Shown one piece after another: positions 55,264 to 62,508 of a stretch of DNA of 64,000 nt. The notes under the pieces are model-generated. The model was not told where the DNA came from and made no database searches. It saw nothing but the letters and a program-made list of their open reading frames with translations. Each line of letters begins with the position of its first letter. Position 1 is the first letter of the stretch. Source of the stretch: Melioribacter roseus P3M-2 (GTDB taxonomy: Bacteria; Bacteroidota; Ignavibacteria; Ignavibacteriales; Melioribacteraceae); the NCBI RefSeq assembly GCF_000279145.1, contig NC_018178.1:434001-498000 (forward strand). The letters run 5' to 3'. Position numbers and translations under genes: made by a program.

Positions 55264-55292
55264 AAAATAAAAATATTCGTCGAAGTTTTCAA
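55264..55292 (-). promoter_or_regulatory. Candidate sigma70-type promoter of greA
   Basis: On the minus strand TTGAAA (55292-55287) and TATTTT (55269-55264) are separated by 17 bases, a good match to -35 and -10 elements at ideal spacing. The start point would fall at about 55257, at the first base of the leader hairpin. No other promoter-like pair is seen in the gap to greA. Confidence 0.5.
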
Positions 55293-55365
55293 CTATAAAC
55301 TGCATTCGCCTTTTAATTCTCTCATGGCTTTCTTAAATTTGATATCCGAATACCGCAGGGCAAAG

Positions 55366-56529
55366 ATGAACAAAAAATTTATATATCTGGTTTTGTTTTC
55401 AATAGCGATGTCTTACCTTGAAGCGAGCGTTGTAGTCTACTTACGGAAAATTTATTATCCCGCCGGTTTTCGTTTTCCTTTAGAACCGATCGAATCCAAG
55501 ATATTAATTATAGAAATCGGAAGGGAAATTTCCACTTTGATGATGTTGACGGCGGTATCGTATATGTACGGAGCTAATTTTCGAAAACGATTTGCGGCTT
55601 TTCTGTTGACTTTCGGCATCTGGGATATTTTCTACTACGTCTGGCTAAAAATCCTGCTCAATTGGCCGCAGTCACTTCTTGACGACGACTTGCTCTTCCT
55701 GATACCTATTCCGTGGATATCCCCGGCTCTGGCGCCTATTATCGTATCGTTGTTTTTTATCTTATACTACATTCTCGAGTCGAGGATTAAAGTCGAGAAC
55801 CATTCCATAAAACCTGCCGCTATAATACTTTCGGCGACAGGAACAATTTTAATACTTATTTCGTTTATGTGGAACGTTAACGAAAGAATTAATTCGAACT
55901 CCCCGGTAGACTTTCTTTGGGAAGTTTTTATAGCGGGAATAATAAGCTGGACGTTAAGTTTATTAATCACATACAGAAGAAAGGAGAAAATTATGGCTAC
56001 TGACACTTTAAAACTCGGATCCAAAGCGCCCGATTTCAGTCTGGAAGGCGTTGACGGCAAAACATACTCCCTCGAAAGCTTCAAAGACAAAGAGGCGCTA
56101 ATAGTTATTTTCAGCTGCAATCATTGTCCTTATGTTAAGGCGTATGAAGACCGAATAATAAAGATCCAGGAAGACTACGCTCCAAGAGTTCAGGTTGTCG
56201 CAATCAATTCGAATGACGATGTAAATTATCCCGAGGATTCGTTCGAGGAGATGAAAAAGAGAGCCGAGGAGAAAAAATTTAATTTTCCTTACCTGCGGGA
56301 CGAGACGCAGGAAACGGCAAAAGCCTACGGAGCGACTCACACTCCGGAAATCTTTTTGTTCGACAAAAACCGCGAACTCCGTTTTCACGGCAAAATTGAC
56401 GACAACTGGCAGGACCCTTCGGCGGTAAAGCAAAATTATCTGAGAGACGCGCTCGACGAATTGCTCGCCGGTAAAGAAATATCCGTGCCCGAGACTTTTA
56501 CAATCGGGTGTACCATAAAATGGAAATAA
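55366..56529 (+). CDS. Six-helix membrane protein fused in frame to a redoxin domain
   Basis: From ATG 55366 (preceded by AGGG) a continuous frame of 387 residues first encodes about 205 residues with six membrane helices (KFIYLVLFSIAMSYLEASVVVYL is the first; conserved-looking E-A-S-V-V-V-Y-L-R-K-I-Y-Y-P), ending in TYRRKEK, and then a complete thioredoxin-like domain. No stop codon separates them. By the inside-positive rule both ends of the membrane part face the cytoplasm. Because a second, strong start lies at 55993, the fusion may be a genuine two-domain protein, or two genes whose stop was lost or misread. The membrane part has homologues known as stand-alone hypothetical proteins, to my recollection. 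Confidence 0.65.
   Translation: MNKKFIYLVLFSIAMSYLEASVVVYLRKIYYPAGFRFPLEPIESKILIIEIGREISTLMMLTAVSYMYGANFRKRFAAFLLTFGIWDIFYYVWLKILLNWPQSLLDDDLLFLIPIPWISPALAPIIVSLFFILYYILESRIKVENHSIKPAAIILSATGTILILISFMWNVNERINSNSPVDFLWEVFIAGIISWTLSLLITYRRKEKIMATDTLKLGSKAPDFSLEGVDGKTYSLESFKDKEALIVIFSCNHCPYVKAYEDRIIKIQEDYAPRVQVVAINSNDDVNYPEDSFEEMKKRAEEKKFNFPYLRDETQETAKAYGATHTPEIFLFDKNRELRFHGKIDDNWQDPSAVKQNYLRDALDELLAGKEISVPETFTIGCTIKWK
55993..56529 (+). CDS. Redoxin/thioredoxin-fold protein (internal start)
   Basis: ATG 55993 is preceded by a perfect AAGGAG six bases away and gives a 178-residue protein starting MATDTLKLGSKAPDFSLEGV, the usual beginning of AhpC/TSA-like redoxins. The active-site region is IFSCNHCPYVKAYEDR, where C-N-H-C could be a CxxC-like redox pair, followed by VVAINSNDD and the cis-Pro region THTPEIFLFD. 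It probably acts as a cytoplasmic thiol-disulfide or peroxide-reducing protein. It is in frame with the membrane protein upstream, so both a fused and a free form may be produced. A terminator follows directly. Confidence 0.85.
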   Translation: MATDTLKLGSKAPDFSLEGVDGKTYSLESFKDKEALIVIFSCNHCPYVKAYEDRIIKIQEDYAPRVQVVAINSNDDVNYPEDSFEEMKKRAEEKKFNFPYLRDETQETAKAYGATHTPEIFLFDKNRELRFHGKIDDNWQDPSAVKQNYLRDALDELLAGKEISVPETFTIGCTIKWK

Positions 56530-56530
56530 A

Positions 56531-56562
56531 AAAAGGCTGCTCGAAAGCAGCCTTTATTTTTA
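56531..56562. terminator. Bidirectional intrinsic terminator after redoxin gene
   Basis: A ten-base stem AAAGGCTGCT (56532-56541) pairs with 56546-56555 over the stable loop CGAA and is followed by TATTTTT on the plus strand. An A7 run on the left gives a T run on the minus strand, so it should also end transcription of the convergent outer-membrane protein gene. Confidence 0.93.
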
Positions 56563-56582
56563 ACTCAGTCCTCGTTTCATTT

Positions 56583-57227
56583 TCAATACATTATTCCGAG
56601 ATTTAAGGTAATATAAATATGTCCGAAATCCTTGCGCACTTTTCCTTCAAGGCTTTCTACGCCGTCGTCGAGCATATGAATAAAATAGTAACGCACGTTC
56701 AGCCCGGCAAGATTCTTTTTACTGATTCCGAAATTTGCGCCTATGCCGACATACCCGCCGGCAGCATAATGCATTTTAGAGTCCCCGAAAGACGAGAAAA
56801 ATTCTTTTTCGTAAGGGGTTGTAAGAACAAACGTCGGCCCGACGCCCGCATTTACATAAGGGCGTAAGTTATCCGTCAGAGTTTTACTGAACAGTCTGTA
56901 CTGGACTCCTAAATTCAGCGGGATGAGGAATACGCGGTTTTTCTTTCCAATAACATACGGAATACCGAAATACGGATCGATGTATTCGATTTCCCTTTCG
57001 TCTTTCGATTCGGAGAACGAGAGGTCTACAAATCCGGTAATATTTTCGCTTAAACTTTTTCTGAAAAAAGTACCCAACCCGAATCCGCCTTCGCCGAACA
57101 TAATATCGACACCCCAACTTTTCTCCGGAAATACCTCGTTCGGTTTTTCCGGCGCAAGCTTGCCGATGCGTTGTCCGTATATTGAAAGCATGGGCAGCAA
57201 AATCATCATAAGCGCAAATCTTTTCAT
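56583..57227 (-). CDS. Outer membrane beta-barrel protein
   Basis: A 214-residue exported protein with signal peptide MKRFALMMILLPMLSIYGQ and an alternating hydrophobic/polar pattern with many Gly and aromatic residues (GEGGFGLGTFFRKSL, ITGFVDLSFSES, YRLFSKTLTDNLRPYVNAGVGPTFV, HIYITLNLGIMY), typical of eight-strand barrels of the OmpA/OmpW-like porin family fold. Pairs of FGISKKNLAGLNVRYYF and the last strand close the barrel. A very strong AAGGAGGTG stands before ATG 57227, which implies high expression. The function is unknown. Confidence 0.82.
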   Translation of the reverse strand: MKRFALMMILLPMLSIYGQRIGKLAPEKPNEVFPEKSWGVDIMFGEGGFGLGTFFRKSLSENITGFVDLSFSESKDEREIEYIDPYFGIPYVIGKKNRVFLIPLNLGVQYRLFSKTLTDNLRPYVNAGVGPTFVLTTPYEKEFFSSFGDSKMHYAAGGYVGIGANFGISKKNLAGLNVRYYFIHMLDDGVESLEGKVRKDFGHIYITLNLGIMY

Positions 57228-57266
57228 GACGCACCTCCTTTTCGGCTGTTCAATCAATTTTCTCAA

Positions 57267-57282
57267 CTAATATGTATATTAG
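57267..57282. promoter_or_regulatory. Palindrome between outer-membrane protein and CYTH genes
   Basis: CTAATAT (57267-57273), two bases, then ATATTAG (57276-57282) form a perfect seven-base inverted repeat in the 94-base gap between divergent genes. The form suits an operator for a dimeric helix-turn-helix regulator, though A/T-rich palindromes can arise by chance. Confidence 0.4.
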
Positions 57283-57321
57283 ACAATAACAAAAACAAAT
57301 TTAATTACCGATAGGTTTAAC

Positions 57322-57831
57322 ATGCCGCAAAACCTCGAACTAAAAGTAAGGGTAAAATCGCACAGAAGATTTCTTACTCACTTAAAAAATAACAATATAC
57401 CTTTTGTTTCTCAATTAAATCAGAAAGATATTTATTTCGCTTACGACAAAGGTTTGTTAAAATTACGGATTGAAAACGGAAAGCATTATCTGATAAAATA
57501 TAACCGGAACGAATCCGGAAAGAGGTGGAGCAAATATCAAATTTTGAATTTGGACGGCGACGCTCCGTACGACTATCTGAAGGACATTCTCCGAACCGAG
57601 ACAATTGTCGAGAAGATACGTCTGTTGTACGTCTATAAAAATACGCGCATACATCTGGATAAGGTAAAACAGTTGGGATACTTCATCGAGCTTGAAACCG
57701 TTTTAGCAGGCAATAAAAAAGATGCCGTCCGGGAGTTCAATTTTATAGTAGAACTTCTTAAATTGAACGACGAAGAAGAATTAAGATGCTCATATAAAAA
57801 TTTAATCGACTCGCTTTATGATTCTGACTAA
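57322..57831 (+). CDS. CYTH domain protein (adenylate cyclase class IV/thiamine triphosphatase fold)
   Basis: A 169-residue protein of the CYTH superfamily. The N-terminal E-x-E/K-type motif appears as NLELKVRV, with later basic strands (LLKLRIENGKHYLIKYNR), RIHLDKVKQLGYFIELETVL (a segment shared with CyaB-type enzymes) and a final helix. CYTH enzymes act on triphosphate groups, such as ATP to cAMP, ThTP or inorganic triphosphate, with Mg2+ or Mn2+. Glu2 of the canonical E-x-E-x-K is replaced by Leu-Lys, so activity is uncertain. The gene overlaps the nuclease gene by 14 bases and so is translationally coupled. Confidence 0.87.
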   Translation: MPQNLELKVRVKSHRRFLTHLKNNNIPFVSQLNQKDIYFAYDKGLLKLRIENGKHYLIKYNRNESGKRWSKYQILNLDGDAPYDYLKDILRTETIVEKIRLLYVYKNTRIHLDKVKQLGYFIELETVLAGNKKDAVREFNFIVELLKLNDEEELRCSYKNLIDSLYDSD

Positions 57832-60800
57832 AGAACAAGATTCAAAATTCAACATTTCCATAACGATCGATCGGCTAATAAATTCAGGGAAATTGAACGA
57901 GGCAGTATTTCTCGTTCCGACTAACAGAAAAGCCCGCCATTTAAAGAAAGAACTAATTTCCAGCGCTCCCGGACGTTCTACCGGAAAGATTAATATTGAA
58001 ACTCTTTCTACTTTAGCCGCGGGAATTCTCAGCAAGACATACAATTATAAGATCTTAAGCGACGCCGCGGCGTCTGTATTTATAAAACAGGCGGTAAACT
58101 GCGTAAAGCTGCGGTATTTCAGGGTCTACAACGGAGATATCCCCTACGGTACGCTGGACAGAATAAAAAATGTAATCTCCGAATACAAACGCCACGGCAT
58201 ATTGCCGGAAAATTTGAGAGAAACCGCAGGCGAACTCGACACGAAAGAAAGACAAAAAGCCCTCGACATAGCGGACATTTACGAGGAATACAAAAAGAAA
58301 TGCTACGCCGCAAAAGCCTTTGAAATTGGCGACGTTTATTATGAACTTTTAAATCTAGACGATAATAATTTCGAAAAGAATTTCAGGGAATATTTGCCCG
58401 AAGCACAATTCGTTTTCGGGGACGAGTTTATCGATTTCACATATCCGGAAATTAAAATTCTGAGCCGAATATCGAACATCAAGAATGTGCGTCTTTACAT
58501 TAATTTCGATTATAACAAAGACAATAAATTCCTTTTCGGTCACCTAGACGAGCATTATTCGCATTTCGAAAGAGAAGGCTTCGTTAAAATTTATGATACG
58601 AGCAGTTTTCCGGAGAGCGGTTATAAACTAAAGCTAAAAGAAAATTTATTTAATTTTACTCCGAACAAAATAAAAACAAGCAAGACCAAAACCGAGGGAA
58701 ATATTTCAATTCTCAAATGCGACGATCGCGAAACAGAGGCGGAAACCATCTCCAGAGTAATAAAGAGATTAATAAAAGAAAAAAACGCCGACCCGCATCG
58801 CATATGCGTCGTCTTTAATAACATACAGAATTACTCGGTAACTGTAAGAGATGTTTTCAGAAAAAACGGACTTCCAATTAATCTGACAGACAGATTTACT
58901 CTTGCGAACAACAACGCCGTCAACGGTATAATAAATTTCCTCGAAATCATCGAAAGCGATTTTTTCTATCAGAATATATTGAGAGCCTTAAGCAACAGCC
59001 TATTGAACACAAGCGGCATTTCAGCCGCAAATCTTTCTAAAGCCGCAGTTGAATTAAAAATTATTGCCGGCAAAACAAATTGGGTTTCCGCGCTGGAACA
59101 GGCTGCCGAAGCCGAAAAATTTTCGCTATACGGCGACGATAACGGGGTTTCTTTCACTCAGGCAAAAAAAGATTTTGAAAATCTGATTGATTTCCTGAAG
59201 CCGTTCGAAAGTTTGAACCGGGAATACTCGATAGGGGAGTTCGACGATTGTTTGAAGAAATTTATTTATAAATCGGGATTGCCGTTTAAAATTTTATCCG
59301 ACGGAACGGACAGAAACATCCGGGAAGAAAATATAAGGGCGTTCGAGAAATTCATCGAAACTCTTGACGAGATATTTTTTTTACTATCAGAGGAATACGG
59401 AAAAGACCGTAAATTCAAATTGAATTTTTTTATTGAGCAGTTGAGAACCATAGCGCAGTGGACCCGGTTTAACACGAAAGAAAAATCCGGATACGGCATA
59501 ACAATTACCACGCCGGACGAAATTCGGGGACTGAAATTCGACTACCTTTTTATCGGCGGATTATGCGAAGGGGATTTGCCCACAAGATATAATCCCGAAA
59601 TCTTTTTCAGCGGCAAATTTAAAAAAGGAGCAAGGATTCACCAACTGGAAGAAAGATATCTTTTTTACAAAACATTGTGCGCATGGGAAAAACAGTTATA
59701 CTTATCGTATCCGCTGTCTGACAACGGAAGAGAATTAATCAAATCAACTTTCCTGAGCGAATTCGAGTCCTTATTTGAAATTGAAGAAGCAGACATACGG
59801 AATTTGGATGAATTTATTTATTCGGAAGAAGAATGGCTGATTAATTACGGTCAGGACAAAAAGTGTGATTACAATTTTTCGAGAACGGATACCGAGAAAA
59901 TAGCAAAAGCGTTAAAAATTGAGGAGGCACGCCGGCAAAATCCGGATAATTTCGAATACGGCGGATACATTGACGCGGAAACAATGGATAAATACAGAGA
60001 CCTCCACGACGAAAATGTTTTTTCAGTTTCACAATTAGAAACTTATGCCCGCTGCCCATTTAAATATTTCATCGAAAGAATATTAAAAGTAGAGCCGGAA
60101 TCGCAACCTACGGAAGACGTTGAGTCGATAGAACTGGGAAATCTGCTGCATTACATCTTATTCAAATTCTACTTACACGTAAAAAAGGATAACATAGATA
60201 TTGCAACCGACAGAGAAGCAGCTGAGAACTTACTTTTTTCAGTTGCCGAAGAAGCCATTGACAGCGGAATTTTCAGATCGCCTCTTTCATTCTTCGAAAA
60301 AGAAATTATTTTGGGAATAAACAATGACAGAAAACAATCCATACTAAATAAATTTCTCGAACAAGAAATCGTATATGCGCGCGAAGGATTTCGTCCCGAA
60401 TACTTCGAAGTTTCCTTCGGCAGAAAAAAACTCACCGATGTAGACGAGGAGTTGAGCGCCGTTGAAGCTGTCGAAATCACGCCGAACCTCAAACTTAAGG
60501 GAAAAATCGACCGTATAGACCTTCACGAAAATTCTTTTGACATTATCGACTACAAAACAGGCATTGCAAAACCCTCCGGATCCGACCTGCAAAAAGGCTT
60601 GTCGTTGCAGCTGCCGCTTTACGCTCATATAGCTTCGCAGCTCCTTAAAAATTATACCGGTAAAGATTTTACCCCTCATGAACTCTACATCTATACTTTA
60701 AAGTACAACAGTAATTCCTTTGGCAAGAATTCGCTGACCAAATCTCGTGACAAAACCACTATAGATGACAAAATCAAAAATGCCATTGAAAAAGCGGAGG

Positions 60801-60916
60801 AATTTGCCGACGGTATAATTAAGGGGCGGTTCCATATTTCCGCGCACGATAACAGGGAAACTATCGCCTGCAGGTTCTGCAGCCTATCGAACGTATGCCG
60901 CGTTAAAAATAATTGA
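57818..60916 (+). CDS. AddB-like PD-(D/E)XK nuclease with inactive helicase domain
   Basis: A 1032-residue protein with a C-terminal RecB-type nuclease: KGKIDRID and DYKTG (about 910) give the Asp/Lys of the PD-(D/E)XK site, and four Cys for an AddB-like iron-sulfur cluster are placed as YARCPFKYF (about 744) and CRFCSLSNVC (about 1018-1026). The N-terminal part resembles UvrD-like helicases (AVFLVPTNRKARHLKKEL, GLKFDYLFIGGLCEGDLPTR) but lacks the Walker A G-K-T/S. AddB works with AddA in double-strand-break repair; no addA gene lies in this window. The CYTH-overlap context is unusual. Confidence 0.9.
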   Translation: MILTKEQDSKFNISITIDRLINSGKLNEAVFLVPTNRKARHLKKELISSAPGRSTGKINIETLSTLAAGILSKTYNYKILSDAAASVFIKQAVNCVKLRYFRVYNGDIPYGTLDRIKNVISEYKRHGILPENLRETAGELDTKERQKALDIADIYEEYKKKCYAAKAFEIGDVYYELLNLDDNNFEKNFREYLPEAQFVFGDEFIDFTYPEIKILSRISNIKNVRLYINFDYNKDNKFLFGHLDEHYSHFEREGFVKIYDTSSFPESGYKLKLKENLFNFTPNKIKTSKTKTEGNISILKCDDRETEAETISRVIKRLIKEKNADPHRICVVFNNIQNYSVTVRDVFRKNGLPINLTDRFTLANNNAVNGIINFLEIIESDFFYQNILRALSNSLLNTSGISAANLSKAAVELKIIAGKTNWVSALEQAAEAEKFSLYGDDNGVSFTQAKKDFENLIDFLKPFESLNREYSIGEFDDCLKKFIYKSGLPFKILSDGTDRNIREENIRAFEKFIETLDEIFFLLSEEYGKDRKFKLNFFIEQLRTIAQWTRFNTKEKSGYGITITTPDEIRGLKFDYLFIGGLCEGDLPTRYNPEIFFSGKFKKGARIHQLEERYLFYKTLCAWEKQLYLSYPLSDNGRELIKSTFLSEFESLFEIEEADIRNLDEFIYSEEEWLINYGQDKKCDYNFSRTDTEKIAKALKIEEARRQNPDNFEYGGYIDAETMDKYRDLHDENVFSVSQLETYARCPFKYFIERILKVEPESQPTEDVESIELGNLLHYILFKFYLHVKKDNIDIATDREAAENLLFSVAEEAIDSGIFRSPLSFFEKEIILGINNDRKQSILNKFLEQEIVYAREGFRPEYFEVSFGRKKLTDVDEELSAVEAVEITPNLKLKGKIDRIDLHENSFDIIDYKTGIAKPSGSDLQKGLSLQLPLYAHIASQLLKNYTGKDFTPHELYIYTLKYNSNSFGKNSLTKSRDKTTIDDKIKNAIEKAEEFADGIIKGRFHISAHDNRETIACRFCSLSNVCRVKNN

Positions 60917-60965
60917 AGCCCTCCTATAAATTTATTATTTTTACATAACTTATTATTGAAAAGAT

Positions 60966-61865
60966 ATGGATCCGGTTAGACTATTATTTCTGGTATTATA
61001 CGTTAGCTACTTAGGTCCGCTGATTAGATTCAGAGGTCACAAGTTTTTTTATTTCTTCTTTATCTACGCCGTATCGGACCCGATATTAATGCTTTTTGCC
61101 ACATCGACAGGCATCTACTACCTACATAATTATTACTACATCGGCGTTTTATTATTTTCTATTTTGGCGCTACCAGATATCGATACCAAATATAAAGCCG
61201 CCATTATCTTCAGCACAATATTTTATTTATCTATTGACCCTGACTCTTTGGATAAAGTAATAGCTATCATACTTTTAATTCTTTTCCTTTGCTTTTATTT
61301 TTCAAGCAAATTTATTACGACGCTTATTACCGAAAAAAAAGTTTATCTTTATTTGCTGGCGCTTATAGCGATTCACTTTATTATTATTACATCGAAATAT
61401 TTATACTATACGGATAACAATCTCTTGAAGGAGTTATATCCTCTACGTCTCTCAGCCAATATAATTCTTGTATTATTAATTACTTTAGCGGGACCTAATT
61501 ATTCAATTCCGCTTAATTTGAAAATTTTTGAAAAATTGGCAAAAAAGCGACTTGGCAACATCGAATCGCCCCTAACTTTCATTTCGGAGCTTAAAAAATT
61601 AGGACTTACAAACAGAGAAATCGAGATACTAAAATATATCGGGGACGGTTATACATCCAAGGAAATTGCCCAGATATTAAATCTCTCAAAAAAAACGATC
61701 GATTATTACAGAAGCGTAATAAAAGAAAAATTAAATGTCAGTACTAAGTCGGAATTAATGCAAATTGTTAAAGATAAAAACTTAGAAATTGAACAGTATT
61801 TAAAAAATAATAACGGACTTCATATCGACGATTCTTCTTCCAATCTCAGTACCTCAAATACTTAA
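60966..61865 (+). CDS. Membrane-bound LuxR-type transcriptional regulator
   Basis: A 299-residue protein with about six to seven N-terminal membrane helices (residues 1-180) and a C-terminal LuxR helix-turn-helix at about 208-270 (LGLTNREIEILKYIGDGY, SKEIAQILNLSKKTIDYYRSVIKEKL). The membrane part lacks recognisable catalytic motifs and is likely a sensor of an unknown signal. No cognate kinase is nearby, so it would regulate directly from the membrane. The target may include the divergently or downstream located genes, but no operator is evident. Confidence 0.88.
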   Translation: MDPVRLLFLVLYVSYLGPLIRFRGHKFFYFFFIYAVSDPILMLFATSTGIYYLHNYYYIGVLLFSILALPDIDTKYKAAIIFSTIFYLSIDPDSLDKVIAIILLILFLCFYFSSKFITTLITEKKVYLYLLALIAIHFIIITSKYLYYTDNNLLKELYPLRLSANIILVLLITLAGPNYSIPLNLKIFEKLAKKRLGNIESPLTFISELKKLGLTNREIEILKYIGDGYTSKEIAQILNLSKKTIDYYRSVIKEKLNVSTKSELMQIVKDKNLEIEQYLKNNNGLHIDDSSSNLSTSNT

Positions 61866-61959
61866 ACTAACCTTGAATTAGTACTTTTTTAGGATTTTTT
61901 CCCCTTTACATTGGGAGTTTGTCCCTATCTACTATCCGAATAATAATTTATTTTTGTAG

Positions 61960-62019
61960 CGTGTCGAGGGCGCCATTAGGGCCGGATTGTTAAATGCAGT
62001 CCGGCCTGGAAGTGGCACG
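61960..62019 (+). ncRNA. Possible structured RNA element upstream of small membrane protein gene
   Basis: An outer six-base stem CGTGTC (61960-61965) and GGCACG (62014-62019), with one G-U pair, encloses an inner stem of at least seven pairs (GGCCGGA at 61980-61986 with TCCGGCC at 62000-62006) and internal loops. It is more G+C-rich than its surroundings. TATTTTTG at 61949-61956, a TAnnTTTG-like element, lies just upstream. It could be a leader of the next gene or an independent small RNA. No known riboswitch class fits. Confidence 0.35.
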
Positions 62020-62029
62020 GATTAATAGA

Positions 62030-62440
62030 ATGGTTAAAATTATCAAATCAGCAAATAATAAAATTTCAAGCATTGTGATTGCAATATTACATTATTCTTT
62101 AATATTTTATCTTTTTATGAATTCATTATTGTCGCTGCTGCAGCCCAAACCGTTATTCGATAGATTGACGGAAGAAATGAATATTTTTCCCGAGCTTGCC
62201 TTTTTTATTGTAACTTTGATGCCATTATTTATCCTGATCTTGAGCGTTCTACTTTTCTTCAAAATCAGAACCGGTCAGGTTATAGTAACGCTTCTGATAA
62301 CTTACATAGTGCATTTTATCTTTTATTTAATAGTTTTTGTTTTTATGGGTATATTATTGTTATCGGAATTACTAATAGCCCTGATAATTATCATTATTAC
62401 GACAATCCTGCATAAATACCGCTCTCCCGCAAAACAATAG
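62030..62440 (+). CDS. Small four-helix membrane protein of unknown function
   Basis: A 136-residue protein, or 148 if it starts at ATG 61994, with four predicted membrane helices (SSIVIAILHYSLIFYLFMN, FFIVTLMPLFILILSVLLFF, IVTLLITYIVHFIFYLIVF, LLLSELLIALIIIIITTIL). I prefer ATG 62030, because the upstream ATG lies inside the predicted RNA hairpin. The pattern of a short DRLTEEMNIFPEL cytoplasmic loop is not recognised. It stands alone between the LuxR-type gene and the M14 peptidase, and its function is unknown. Confidence 0.62.
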   Translation: MVKIIKSANNKISSIVIAILHYSLIFYLFMNSLLSLLQPKPLFDRLTEEMNIFPELAFFIVTLMPLFILILSVLLFFKIRTGQVIVTLLITYIVHFIFYLIVFVFMGILLLSELLIALIIIIITTILHKYRSPAKQ

Positions 62441-62508
62441 CCAAATATTCCGGCGGCTGAATTTCGTCCATTTTATTCATAATTTTAGATTAATAATAAA
62501 ATAAACTT

